Part shown: piece after piece, positions 46,045 to 54,506 of the stretch
Layout of the letters: each line of letters starts with the position of its first letter
Position numbering within the stretch: the first letter of the stretch is position 1
Assembly (NCBI GenBank): GCA_002067745.1
Contig: MVRU01000002.1
Location: 1-64,000 of the forward strand
Origin: Syntrophus sp. PtaU1.Bin005
GTDB taxonomy: Bacteria; Desulfobacterota; Syntrophia; Syntrophales; Syntrophaceae
Direction: 5' to 3'
Length of the DNA stretch: 64,000 nt
Made by a program: the position numbers and the translations under genes
The notes under the pieces: generated by a model
The model's database searches: none
Told to the model about the DNA's origin: nothing
What the model saw: the letters and a program-made list of their open reading frames with translations, nothing else

Positions 46045-46428
46045 CTACCGGACGATCTCGGCGCCTTTTGCGAGGACAAAGGGTGTCTGAATTTCACCTT
46101 CCATGACGTGGCGTTTGAAAACCTGCCGCATCTTGTTTTCATTCATCTTTTCGTATTTGATGGGTTCCTTGCCTGCCAGTTCCACGGTGACCAGGGGCTC
46201 CCGGCTGCACAACCCCATGCAGCCCGATGTGGTGACGATAACGTCCGACACGCCGGTTTCTTCCATCTCGCGCATCAGGGCGTCAAGGACTTCACGGGCG
46301 CCTGACGCGATGCCGCAGGTACCCATGTGAACGGTGACTTTGGCCCGGTGCCCGCCCTCTCTCAAAGCTGTCTGGGACTGAACTTTCTCTTTGATCTTCT
46401 TCAGATCTTCAATCTTCAACTTCGCCAT
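46045..46428 (-). CDS. HndB-like thioredoxin-fold 2Fe-2S ferredoxin
   Basis: 127 residues. VHMGTCGIASGAREVLDAL and VTTSGCMGLCSREPLVTV give the CX~10C...CX3C ligand set of thioredoxin-like 2Fe-2S ferredoxins, as in HndB of NADP-reducing hydrogenases. It is a small electron carrier between NuoE-like and NuoF-like subunits, between which it is encoded. Confidence 0.9.
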   Translation of the reverse strand: MAKLKIEDLKKIKEKVQSQTALREGGHRAKVTVHMGTCGIASGAREVLDALMREMEETGVSDVIVTTSGCMGLCSREPLVTVELAGKEPIKYEKMNENKMRQVFKRHVMEGEIQTPFVLAKGAEIVR

Positions 46429-46544
46429 TTTGTTTACCTCTTTCTCATAGCTCCCGGATTGAAGGTGTCAGGGAAAGGGGTGGAACGTTCCGTGCGTTCC
46501 TTCGTGCCCGATATCCACTGCCTTGAATCCATCAGGCCCGGTTG

Positions 46545-47039
46545 TTATTCGTACTCATCCAGAACCGTTTTCATCTTCTGCGCTTTGATCCGTCCGTGAA
46601 CATTTTCATCCACCACGATGACCGGAGCAAGACCGCAGGCACCGAGGCAACGGACCGTCTCATAGGTAAAACGCCTGTCTTCCGTCGTTTCCCCTTCCGC
46701 AAGATTGAACTCTCTCTCCATGTTTTCCGCTAGGGCCTTCCCGCCGCGGCAGTAGCAGGCCGTTCCCAGGCAGACCCGCACCGTGTGACGGCCCCGCGGA
46801 GTCATCGTAAAGAAGGAATAGAATGTTACAACGCCGTAAACCTGGGACAACGGCACGTTTAGTCCCTCTGAAATTCTTTTCTGGACCGGGAGCGGGAGAT
46901 ACTCCAGGACCACCTGGGCCTCTTCCAGGCAGGGAATCAGCCCCCCTGGCTTTCCTTTGAAGCGGGCGATGATCTCGTCCAGCTTTACCACCTGTTCTTC
47001 TGTAAACTCTTGAAGTAATTCGCTGTTGCCGTTCTCCAT
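46545..47039 (-). CDS. NuoE-like 2Fe-2S subunit (HndA/HydC)
   Basis: 164 residues. VYGVVTFYSFFTMTPRGRHT, VCLGTACYCRGG and RCLGACGLAPVIVVDENVHG carry the four Cys ligands of the NuoE [2Fe-2S] cluster. An N-terminal helical bundle (EEQVVKLDEIIARFKGKPGG) precedes it. It is part of the hydrogenase diaphorase and is co-transcribed with HndB-like, NuoF-GltD and hydA. Confidence 0.93.
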   Translation of the reverse strand: MENGNSELLQEFTEEQVVKLDEIIARFKGKPGGLIPCLEEAQVVLEYLPLPVQKRISEGLNVPLSQVYGVVTFYSFFTMTPRGRHTVRVCLGTACYCRGGKALAENMEREFNLAEGETTEDRRFTYETVRCLGACGLAPVIVVDENVHGRIKAQKMKTVLDEYE

Positions 47040-47064
47040 GAAACCTCTCCTCTCTCAGGGGAAA

Positions 47065-47613
47065 TTACACCGCTGCACCAATGTCCCGCAGCCCCTCCGC
47101 AATCTGCTCACGGAGGAAAGCTGTAACTTCAGGATGATTCAGCGGAACATCCTCTAATGCTTCTTTTATGTTTCTGGTGTCGAGCAGGTAGATCCTGCCC
47201 TGCACTTCGTGCCTGTAAATAAAGTCGATGCCGGGATTGCCCACGATGATCGCCATCAGGACCGAAACAATGTCGCCCATGGGTTGACGGTCGATGTGCC
47301 GATGCCCGAACTCTGCTGAAATTGCTGTTCCCACCCCGGGCCTCGATTTCAAAATCATTTTGCCCCCCGACCGTTCCGCCGCGTCGGACAGAAGAGGGAG
47401 CCCCATCCCTATCCTTCTCACCTTCTTTGTCGAATAGAATGGATCCATCGCCTTTCTCTGCTCTTCCGGCGACATGCCATGTCCGTTATCGGTGATCCGC
47501 AGCAGAAAAAGGTCCCTGGCCTCGTCTTCCCGGACCTGGATGCGGACCAGGCCGGCCCCCGCGCGGATTGAATTTTCGACGATGTCCAGAATATGAAGTG
47601 CCAGTTCCAGCAA
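47065..47613 (-). CDS. HATPase_c protein, sensor kinase-like ATPase of the hydrogenase operon
   Basis: 182 residues. ILDIVENSIRAGAGLVRIQV is the N-box, RITDNGHGMSPEEQ the G1 box and KVRRIGMGLPLLSDAAERSGG the G2 box of a GHKL ATPase. No HisKA dimerisation or receiver domain is present. Similar stand-alone ATPases occur in [FeFe]-hydrogenase operons of anaerobes. A regulatory role, as a kinase or anti-sigma-like protein, is inferred from context. Confidence 0.8.
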   Translation of the reverse strand: MLELALHILDIVENSIRAGAGLVRIQVREDEARDLFLLRITDNGHGMSPEEQRKAMDPFYSTKKVRRIGMGLPLLSDAAERSGGKMILKSRPGVGTAISAEFGHRHIDRQPMGDIVSVLMAIIVGNPGIDFIYRHEVQGRIYLLDTRNIKEALEDVPLNHPEVTAFLREQIAEGLRDIGAAV

Positions 47614-47617
47614 GATC

Positions 47618-48355
47618 CTACTCCGCGATGTAGCGGCCTCCCGTCTTCTTGAAGGCCATTTTCAATTCCGATGTCGTTGGTTCTTTCATGAACGCCCTGG
47701 TGATTCCCCTCCCGATGTCGCCGATCACATGGGAATCCGAAGATTCTATGAAGGCAAACCGTGCGAGCTCTGGATAAAGGAGACGCGCCTTGGCAATTCC
47801 TGTGCGGCTTGATATTTCAAGGGCGTCGAGCGGGATGTCTTTGGGGATGAATCCGAGCTGCCCCAGGATGCTGAAGCTTTTCCTGTCGATGTGGGCGGCT
47901 ATGGCGACCCCGTTCCGGTTGTGGATTTCGTCCACAACCCGCTGAAGAGAAAGCTCTGTCGATCCGATCAGGAGCCGGTCGCTCAGCTCTTCCACTTCGT
48001 CATGTTCGTTGACGATGGCCTGGCATCCGAAGTATTTCTCGTTGTTTTGTCCGGGCAGGTGGCGGTAGACAAGTTCCTGCAGTGAAAGCAGATTTTCCAT
48101 CTTATCAAAGAGCCCGAGAACGTGAACCTCTTCGCTGCTCGTGATTTCCATGCCTGCAAAGACGGTCAGCCCCGTTGTTTCCGCAGCCTTCATGACATAG
48201 AGAACGTTTTCCGATGCGTTGTGGTCGCAAATGGCAATGATATCGAGGCGTTTTGCAAGGGACATGGCTACGATGGCCCGGGGATACATATCAAGATCAG
48301 CGCACGGTGAAAGGCACGTATGAACGTGAAAATCGCAGCGGAACTCCCGGATCAT
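47618..48355 (-). CDS. PHP-domain phosphoesterase of the hydrogenase operon
   Basis: 245 residues. CDFHVHTCLSPCADLDM, AICDHNASEN, GMEITSSEEVHVLGLF, VAIAAHIDR and FIESSDSHVIGDI are the PHP metal-binding motifs (H/D/E ligands all present). Such proteins hydrolyse phosphoesters; here a signalling nucleotide or phosphoprotein is possible. I start at MIREFRCDFHVH (48355); the frame is open to 48418. It is the first gene of the hydA operon, four bases ahead of the HATPase gene. Confidence 0.85.
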   Translation of the reverse strand: MIREFRCDFHVHTCLSPCADLDMYPRAIVAMSLAKRLDIIAICDHNASENVLYVMKAAETTGLTVFAGMEITSSEEVHVLGLFDKMENLLSLQELVYRHLPGQNNEKYFGCQAIVNEHDEVEELSDRLLIGSTELSLQRVVDEIHNRNGVAIAAHIDRKSFSILGQLGFIPKDIPLDALEISSRTGIAKARLLYPELARFAFIESSDSHVIGDIGRGITRAFMKEPTTSELKMAFKKTGGRYIAE

Positions 48356-48445
48356 CGGCGGAAGTCCCCGTGAGCTTTCCCTGTTATCCCCGGGGCAGGG
48401 CGCACTGAGAACGAACAAAAAAGGCGGTCCACACCTTGGTGGGCT

Positions 48446-48474
48446 TTTTTACTATCAATTCCCGGTTTAGTCAA
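48446..48474 (-). promoter_or_regulatory. candidate promoter of the hydA operon in the divergent region
   Basis: Minus strand: TTGACT (48474-48469), a 17-base spacer, TAAAAA (48451-48446). It lies in the 502-bp region (48356-48857) between the divergent hydrogenase and sensor operons. The rest of that region is AT-rich at 48470-48560 and otherwise shows no gene I can support. Confidence 0.45.
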
Positions 48475-48857
48475 TTGTTTAGTCATCATTTTATGATTAA
48501 TAATTGAAAAGGAATCAACAAATCAATCACTAATTAACGGAAGCCTGAAGTGCTTGCTTATTCTACTGTTTTCTCTACAGGCATTCTGCTGTCCATCCGG
48601 TCCCGCAGTTCGATGGGCACGGAAACTTCCCCACCCGTTTTCCGCCGCGGGCTTTGCTGAAAAAAAAAGCGTTCAGGACAGTAGAACCCTGCGTTGTGCG
48701 GACAATGATTGACAAGAGATTCATAATGCTCTATAGCCGTTACATTGAAAATAAGGGTAATGTATGGTGCATGATCTCTGCTCGGGGGGAAGTGCGGCAC
48801 AGCCTTCACCCCGGGTTCGGATTGGTTGCCAAAACAAGCTTCTGCGGGATATCGTAC

Positions 48858-49223
48858 ATGAGAATAAGGGATATACAGGAAATTATTGAAGCGCAGTTGC
48901 TTTGCGGAGATGACTGCCTTGACCATGAGGTAAAGGACTGTTTCGCCTGCGACCTCATCAGCGAAATGCTCCTTCATCTCAAACCCGGCTCGCTCCTCGT
49001 CACATCGCTGCTCAATGCCCATGTCGTTCACACGGCCCATGTCATGGACGCCAGTGGCGTGGTCTTTGCCGGCGGGAAGAAGCCCAATGAGACGATCATC
49101 GTCAATGCCCAGCAGAATGGGATTCCTATCCTCTCGACATCTCTTCTGATTTATGAATGCTGCGGCCGACTTTTTATAAAGGGTGTTCACCAGGAAGATC
49201 TGAACCTGGTCAGCGGGGATTGA
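48858..49223 (+). CDS. DRTGG-domain protein (first copy)
   Basis: 121 residues from ATG 48858 (MRIRDIQEIIEAQLLCG). The DRTGG/HprK-N-like fold is indicated by the helical start, ACDLISEMLLHLKPGSLLVT, then VVFAGGKKPNETIIVNAQQN and IPILSTSLLIYE. The frame is open upstream but without similarity. DRTGG domains are presumed ligand-binding. It is the first gene of a four-gene operon with HATPase, sensor hydrogenase and a second DRTGG protein. Confidence 0.78.
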   Translation: MRIRDIQEIIEAQLLCGDDCLDHEVKDCFACDLISEMLLHLKPGSLLVTSLLNAHVVHTAHVMDASGVVFAGGKKPNETIIVNAQQNGIPILSTSLLIYECCGRLFIKGVHQEDLNLVSGD

Positions 49224-49230
49224 CGGACCT

Positions 49231-49689
49231 ATGGCGGCCAGCGATGCTTCCACTCCCCAGATTACCCTGGAATTTCCCATAGAAGAAAAGGATTTCTTCA
49301 TGGCCGGAGAGTCTGCATCGCGCGTAAAAAAAATATTGCAGCAGCTGGGCTTAGGCCAGGATATCATCAGGCGGGTAGCCATCATTATCTACGAAGCGGC
49401 CATGAATGTCGCGATCCACGGAAGCCATGGGCAGCTTGAAGTCCATGTTGACCCGGTGGCCATCTACGTTAAGACGGCGGATGAAGGGGCCGGAATTCCC
49501 GATATTGAGCTGGCCATGTCGGAGGGATTTTCCACAGCCTCTGACGAAATACGGGAGATGGGCTTCGGCGCCGGGATGGGGCTTCCCAATATCAAAAAGA
49601 ACTCAGATGACCTGTCCGTTGAATCGAAGATCAATGAAGGGACCCTTCTGAGAGCCACCGTTTATTTGAATTCTGTGCCCAGTCCTTAG
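49231..49689 (+). CDS. anti-sigma-factor-type HATPase (RsbW-like)
   Basis: 152 residues. IIYEAAMNVAIHGSHGQL is the N-box, VKTADEGAGIPDIELAMSEG the G1 box and MGFGAGMGLPNIKKNSDD the G2 box of the RsbW/SpoIIAB branch of GHKL ATPases. No sensor or transmembrane part is present. It lies seven bases after the DRTGG gene and 13 before the sensor hydrogenase, so it probably relays that protein's state. Confidence 0.85.
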   Translation: MAASDASTPQITLEFPIEEKDFFMAGESASRVKKILQQLGLGQDIIRRVAIIIYEAAMNVAIHGSHGQLEVHVDPVAIYVKTADEGAGIPDIELAMSEGFSTASDEIREMGFGAGMGLPNIKKNSDDLSVESKINEGTLLRATVYLNSVPSP

Positions 49690-49702
49690 GGGTGGAGGTG
49701 CT

Positions 49703-51067
49703 ATGATGCAGTATTTTCATTCCGTGAAGCTCAACGTCAAAAAATGTATCGGATGCACCATCTGTATCAAGCACTGCCCAACGGAAGCGATCCGGGTGCA
49801 TGACGGGAAAGCCGCCATTATGGATGAGAGGTGCATCGACTGTGGAGAATGCATCAAGTCATGCCCCCACCATGCCAAGTATGCCCACAGCGACACGCTC
49901 AAAAAGCTTTCCGAGTATAAGTACAACATCGCATTGCCGGATCCGTCATTTTTCGGGCAGTTTAAAGAGGGCGAGAACATTGAAGACATTCTTCAGGCCT
50001 TTCTGCACATCGGTTTCGATGAGGTATTTGAAGTTTCCCTTGCCGCTGAAATCGTCGCTTACATCGTCAGCCAGAAACTCCGGAGCTCAAAGATAAAGAA
50101 ACCCATCTTTTCCACCTCCTGTCCCGCCGTTCTCCGCCTGATGCAGATCAAGTTTCCCGGCCTTCTGGAGCAGACAACCCAGGTCCTCTCTCCGATGGAG
50201 ATTGCTGCACGCATTGCCAAGGATGAGGCGGTAAAGAAGACCGGGATCGCCTATGACGAGATCGGCGCCATCTTTATTTCACCGTGCCCCGCAAAGGTGA
50301 CGGAGGCGAGGCAGCCCATCACAACGAAGCATTCCGCTGTCAACGGTGTAATCGGTGCCCACCTCATCTACCGGGACATCATTAAAAATCTCCACAAAGG
50401 GCCGGTCGATCAGGAAGCACAGGCACAACAGCGCAGTCTCCATAAGGCGACCAAAAAAGGCATGTCCTGGGGATACCTGACCGGAGAACCGCAGAGCATC
50501 GAAGTCGGAACCACGCTGGCGGTAAGCGGGGTTCAGAATGTCATGAGTCTTCTTGAAGAAATAGAGCGCGGTGAACTGCAGGATGTCGATTTCATCGAGA
50601 TGAAGGTTTGCGATGCAGGATGTGTGGGCGGCCCCCTGAACATCCAGAACAGCTTTGTCGGGAGAGTCCACCTGAGGGGCCTGATCGCCCGTGCGGGCGG
50701 ACAGCCATCCTACTACAGCGAGGAAGAGCTTCGTGACATGTACGGGAAAGGACACTTCGAATCCACGGAGCCGATCCTGCCCCGTCCCATTATGACCCTG
50801 GACGAGGACGTGGCCATGGCGCTCGTGAAGATGGAGCGCCTTGATCAAATTACAAAAGAGCTTCCCGGACTCGACTGCGGTGCCTGCGGCTGTCCGAGCT
50901 GCCGGGCGCTGGCTGAGGACATCATCCGGGGAACAGCCTTTGAAACGGATTGCGTAATCAAATTGAGAGATCGCATCAAGATCCTGGCCCAGGAAATTCT
51001 CTACCTGGCCCGTATCGTTCCGCCCTCCATGGCGGCGGATCATCCGGAAAAGAAGGAAGGCGCATAA
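49703..51067 (+). CDS. sensor-type [FeFe]-hydrogenase homologue with C-terminal 4Fe-4S domain
   Basis: 454 residues. Two N-terminal 4Fe-4S motifs (CIGCTICIKHCPTE, CIDCGECIKSCPHH) precede an H-cluster-type domain with divergent loops: L1 TSCPAVLRL, L2 SPCPAKVTEARQP and L3 VCDAGCVGGP. A C-terminal Fes-type motif (LDCGACGCPSCRALAED, near 395) follows. There is no PAS domain, unlike HydS. The lost TSCSPGW, MPCTAKK and FMTCPGGC contexts argue against a high-turnover enzyme. An H2- or redox-sensing role is inferred from the neighbouring HATPases and DRTGG proteins. GGAGGTG precedes ATG 49703/49706. Confidence 0.85.
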   Translation: MMQYFHSVKLNVKKCIGCTICIKHCPTEAIRVHDGKAAIMDERCIDCGECIKSCPHHAKYAHSDTLKKLSEYKYNIALPDPSFFGQFKEGENIEDILQAFLHIGFDEVFEVSLAAEIVAYIVSQKLRSSKIKKPIFSTSCPAVLRLMQIKFPGLLEQTTQVLSPMEIAARIAKDEAVKKTGIAYDEIGAIFISPCPAKVTEARQPITTKHSAVNGVIGAHLIYRDIIKNLHKGPVDQEAQAQQRSLHKATKKGMSWGYLTGEPQSIEVGTTLAVSGVQNVMSLLEEIERGELQDVDFIEMKVCDAGCVGGPLNIQNSFVGRVHLRGLIARAGGQPSYYSEEELRDMYGKGHFESTEPILPRPIMTLDEDVAMALVKMERLDQITKELPGLDCGACGCPSCRALAEDIIRGTAFETDCVIKLRDRIKILAQEILYLARIVPPSMAADHPEKKEGA

Positions 51068-51134
51068 AAGCAACCCCGGCCTGCTTGATGATTTCGCCGG
51101 CGGCATCGAAAAACCTATGGGAGAGATAAGAAAA

Positions 51135-51467
51135 ATGACCCTTGCCGAGTTGATCGGGAACATTCGTTGTGAAGCAATAACAGGTGACATCAACATGGAC
51201 CGGGAGATTCGAACCGGTTACACATCGGATCTCCTGTCCGATGCCATTGCAAACATTGAAGAAGACTCCGTCTGGATCACCATGCAGAGGCATATCAACA
51301 TCCTCGGGGTCGCCAAACTGAAGGATGTGGTCGCCATTGTGATTCCCCGAAGCCTTCAGGTGGAGCAGAGCGTCATCGACAAGGCCCGCGAGGAGGGCAT
51401 TGCAATCCTTCGGGGTCCGCAGACGGCCTTCGAGATTTCGGCGCTCATTTACAATGCCTTGAGATAA
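51135..51467 (+). CDS. DRTGG-domain protein (second copy)
   Basis: 110 residues from ATG 51135 with GGAGA ten bases before; ATG 51117 is also in frame. MTLAELIGNIRCEAITGDIN, VWITMQRHINILGVAKLKDV and AREEGIAILRGPQTAFEIS match the DRTGG fold. It is a paralogue-like partner of the protein at 48858. It ends the sensor operon. Confidence 0.72.
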   Translation: MTLAELIGNIRCEAITGDINMDREIRTGYTSDLLSDAIANIEEDSVWITMQRHINILGVAKLKDVVAIVIPRSLQVEQSVIDKAREEGIAILRGPQTAFEISALIYNALR

Positions 51468-51606
51468 ATTCGTTTTGCCCGGCGGAAGCACCGCATGTAA
51501 GCTGCCGGCCTGAATTCTCCGTTTCCGCAGCGGGGGAGGACCGGTGCGGCGTTTCAACGGTGTTTTCCTTCGCTGTAGCCGAACGGCCAGGTGCGCTCAT
51601 GCGGCA

Positions 51607-51640
51607 GGGCTCCCCTGACTGTCCTGCAGCAGGGGAGCCC
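51607..51640 (+). other. 11-bp perfect hairpin in the 51468-51814 gap
   Basis: GGGCTCCCCTG (51607-51617) pairs with CAGGGGAGCCC (51630-51640) around a 12-base loop, with no T-tract after it. It lies in a 347-bp gap downstream of the sensor operon that has no supported gene. It could protect the 3' end or be a processing site. Confidence 0.4.
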
Positions 51641-51710
51641 GCAGACAGCAAACCCGACTCTTCCCGAAACTTCGCCATCAGCCCCCATCTGCTTCCAGAG
51701 ACTAAAAAAA

Positions 51711-51735
51711 ATCACCTTTTTCCAGGTGATCCTTT
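51711..51735. terminator. bidirectional terminator-like hairpin before the LpxH-like gene
   Basis: ATCACCT (51711-51717) and AGGTGAT (51724-51730), loop of six. Eight A precede it and CCTTTAT follows, so the better U-run is on the minus-strand transcript. It probably closes the sensor operon on the plus strand, but the asymmetry points to termination of leftward transcription too. Confidence 0.5.
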
Positions 51736-51814
51736 ATGCTAATGAAAAGCCCCTCCGGCACCCCAGAGGCTCAACAATCGAAAACGCACCAGGCGGAAGG
51801 AACCTTCGGCATTC

Positions 51815-52606
51815 ATGAAAGCCCTCTTTATTGCTGATGCGCATCTGAAAAGCAGCCATGATGATCATTATCGGAAACTGATGGTGTTTCTGGATAATCT
51901 GGTTTCCACCGTCCATAGTGAGCATCCCCTGGAGACCTCATCGGGGAGCCATCCGCTGATCCCCGTGGACGATCTCTATATCGGTGGGGATTTTTTTGAT
52001 TTCTGGTTTTGCCGGGGCGGGAGGGTTTACCCTGAATTCGTACCCGTCATAAAGGCGTTGACGGCAATCCGCGATCGGGGAATTCGCGTCCATTTCGCAG
52101 AAGGAAACCACGACTTTTTCCTGGCCGATTATTTTACAAGACTGCTGGGCATGGAAGTCTTTCCCGAATGGGGCACATTGATGCTGGATGACTGCAGGGT
52201 CCTTTTTTCACATGGCGACACGGTGGATCGGGAGAACCTGAAATACCTGCGCCTCCGGAAACTGTTGCGGAGTTCCCCGGCCTACCGGCTCCAGCGCCTC
52301 CTGCCGCTGCCCCTGCTCTGGAAGATAGCCGGCGCCAGTTCAGCGGCAAGCAAACAGTCCGTCCGATTCTCCGAAGAAAGGCTCACGGAGATTCTGCACG
52401 GCTATGCCGAACGTAAAATCCGGCAGGGCTTTGACGCCGTGATTCTTGGACATTGCCACCAGCCCCTGATGAAGGAGTATTCCATCGGGAGCCGCAGAGG
52501 ATATTCCATCACCCTGGGGGACTGGATCCGTCATTTTTCCTACCTGTATTACGAGGACGGAATTTTTGAAATCCGCTTCTTCGGTGATGAAGCCGGGAAG
52601 GGATGA
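51815..52606 (+). CDS. UDP-2,3-diacylglucosamine hydrolase-like metallophosphoesterase (LpxH family)
   Basis: 263 residues. The calcineurin-like metal motifs are FIADAHL (DxH), YIGGDFFDFW (GDxxD), AEGNHDFFL (GNHD), LFSHGD and LGHCHQP (GHxH). The insertion between GNHD and GHCH and the DFWF segment fit LpxH/LpxH2, which makes lipid X in lipid A synthesis. It is a single gene with AAGGAA upstream. Confidence 0.82.
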   Translation: MKALFIADAHLKSSHDDHYRKLMVFLDNLVSTVHSEHPLETSSGSHPLIPVDDLYIGGDFFDFWFCRGGRVYPEFVPVIKALTAIRDRGIRVHFAEGNHDFFLADYFTRLLGMEVFPEWGTLMLDDCRVLFSHGDTVDRENLKYLRLRKLLRSSPAYRLQRLLPLPLLWKIAGASSAASKQSVRFSEERLTEILHGYAERKIRQGFDAVILGHCHQPLMKEYSIGSRRGYSITLGDWIRHFSYLYYEDGIFEIRFFGDEAGKG

Positions 52607-52808
52607 GCTATTGCAACTGTTTGAAAATATAAACTAATAATTTATTTCCACGAAAATAACATAATGCTGGACATATCGTTAATGATGTGTTAGTCCGCCC
52701 ACGGATTTGGTTAGGAACCCAGTGAGCGGCTGCGGGGGCATGTTGACCCATCGCAGAATGTGCCCCTGGCGGGGCTCAGGAAAACAGTACGGTAAGGAGT
52801 GGATCAAC

Positions 52809-53357
52809 GTGAACAGCCTTGTGCCGAAAAAAATATTTTTTACCAAAGGTGTCGGGACGCACCGGGAAGAGCTGCACTCCTTCGAATTGGCCCTGCGGGA
52901 TGCCGGCATTGAAAAGTGCAATCTCGTTCAGGTGTCAAGCATCCTGCCTCCCGGCTGCAAGGTTGTTTCCCGGGGGATGGGGTTAAGGGAGCTGAAGCCG
53001 GGGGCGATCACCTACTGTGTCATGAGCCGCTGCAACAGTGACGAGCCCAGACGCCTGCTGGCCGCTTCCGTGGGCTGCGCCATTCCCGCCGACCGCAATA
53101 CCTATGGTTATATCAGTGAATATCATGCCTTCGGCCAGACGGAACGCCAGGCAGGCGATCACGCGGAGGATCTTGCCGCGGCCATGCTGGCCTCCACCCT
53201 CGGGATTGACTTCAACATCGATGAAAGCTGGGATGACAAAAAAGAAATCTTTAAGATCAGCGGAAAGATCGTCGGCACGAGAAACATCACCCAGTCCAGC
53301 ATCGTCAAGAACGGGGGGCACACCACCGTCGTCGCCGTTGCCGTTTTTCTCTTTTAG
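52809..53357 (+). CDS. pdaD: pyruvoyl-dependent arginine decarboxylase
   Basis: 182 residues from GTG 52809 with AAGGAG nine bases upstream. KIFFTKGVGTHREELHSFEL opens the family; VQVSSILPPGC holds the Ser-Ser autocleavage site that yields the pyruvoyl group on the larger chain. GYISEYHAFGQTERQAGDHAE and the C-terminal NGGHTTVVAVAVF are conserved. It converts arginine to agmatine. A 200-bp gap without features precedes it, and 650 bp follow. Confidence 0.92.
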   Translation: MNSLVPKKIFFTKGVGTHREELHSFELALRDAGIEKCNLVQVSSILPPGCKVVSRGMGLRELKPGAITYCVMSRCNSDEPRRLLAASVGCAIPADRNTYGYISEYHAFGQTERQAGDHAEDLAAAMLASTLGIDFNIDESWDDKKEIFKISGKIVGTRNITQSSIVKNGGHTTVVAVAVFLF

Positions 53358-54007
53358 CCCGTTGGTTCTCCGGCCATTGGGCGGAAAGCACCCCCTCCTC
53401 GGCCGCAATGGTTCCATCGCTGCCCGTTTCGGATAAAAATCCGTCTGTTTGCAAGCCGGCTGCAGAATCACCGAAAGCGGAATGAACATTTCCGGAAGCC
53501 CTGTTTTTGATTCCATGACACGGAACGGTCAAGATGGAAGGCCAAGACAGACAGGTCAAGGCGCTCCTTTGCCACGACGCCGACCCGCCCAAGATCCTCC
53601 CCCGGCAATATCGCCTTGAATTTCACGAAGAAGAAGCGTATAAAATGATATAGTATTTCAGTCCTTTATGCCTGTGAAGCCCCTTCCGGACGTTTTGGCG
53701 GAGATCAAAAAGCGCGTTGATTTCCTCTTCGCCCGGCGGCCTTGGCCATTGATCCTGTTCCCTCTTTTCCGGAAGATTCTGCCATGCTCTCGGGGTGGAG
53801 CATCAGGGACTGAAGAGATCCCTTTATTGAGGGAGCGGAAAAGCAGGTTGCCGTTTTTCGTTGTGACCATTTTAAAATACCCGGGTCTGGAACAAGAGAA
53901 GCTTTGGGTGATTTTTTGAAGGCCGGGCGGAAGCGTTGAGGACGGCGGCAGGATATCGGGCAGAAACGATGAACGCGATAACGTCACACAAAAAAGGAGG
54001 GAAGGCC
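53358..54007 (+). other. 650-bp region without a supported gene
   Basis: A 39-codon frame (53534-53653) and an 83-codon frame (53668-53919) are open, but neither has a convincing Shine-Dalgarno or recognisable similarity. TATAAAATGATATAGTAT near 53639-53656 is promoter-like. Probably the 5' region of the universal stress protein operon plus decayed sequence. Confidence 0.3.
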
Positions 54008-54442
54008 ATGTTTGATCGCATTCTGTACCCCACTGATTTTTCCGATGTGTCGATGAAAGCCGTAAATTATGTCAAACAGTTGAAGGACGCGGGCACAAGA
54101 GAGGTTACGGTTCTGCATGTAATCGATGAAAGGACTCTGCTGGCGCCGGATGTTCTGAGCGGCATCGATTTTATTGCCTTGCAGGATGAGCTGAGACGGA
54201 TTGCCGACGAGGAGTGCAATAAAATTGTGGAGCAGTTACGGGAAGGGGGGCTCTCCGCCAAGTTCATTGTAAAAAATGGAGTTCCTTTTCTGGAAATTCT
54301 CAGAACAGCGCAGGAGGAAAAGGCTTCCCTCATCGTGATCGGATCTCACGGAAAAAGCAACCTGGAGGAAATGCTGCTGGGCTCCGTTTCTGAAAAGGTG
54401 ATCCGTAAAGCTGTCCAGCCGGTTCTGGTGATCAAGCGTTAA
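54008..54442 (+). CDS. universal stress protein (UspA family), copy 1
   Basis: 144 residues. MFDRILYPTDFSDVSMKAV starts the fold, and IVIGSHGKSNLEEMLLGSVSEKVI is the ATP-binding GX2GX9G(S/T) loop. AAGGAGG eight bases upstream fixes ATG 54008. The copy at 54507 is very similar, including the Shine-Dalgarno context, so the pair arose by tandem duplication. Confidence 0.93.
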   Translation: MFDRILYPTDFSDVSMKAVNYVKQLKDAGTREVTVLHVIDERTLLAPDVLSGIDFIALQDELRRIADEECNKIVEQLREGGLSAKFIVKNGVPFLEILRTAQEEKASLIVIGSHGKSNLEEMLLGSVSEKVIRKAVQPVLVIKR

Positions 54443-54506
54443 GGAGGAGGCGCAGAGGGCGTCTGAAGAAAGGTTGTCATTGCCATCAAAAAAGGAGGAG
54501 AAGATC

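Noticed and set aside
48427-48451. Terminator-like CACC-TT-GGTG followed by six T on the plus strand
   Set aside because: No plus-strand gene precedes it; the T-run more likely belongs to the minus-strand promoter region of the hydA operon.
53534-53653. 39-codon frame ending in HEEEAYKMI
   Set aside because: Weak ribosome-binding context and no recognisable similarity; kept only as a remark in the gap entry.
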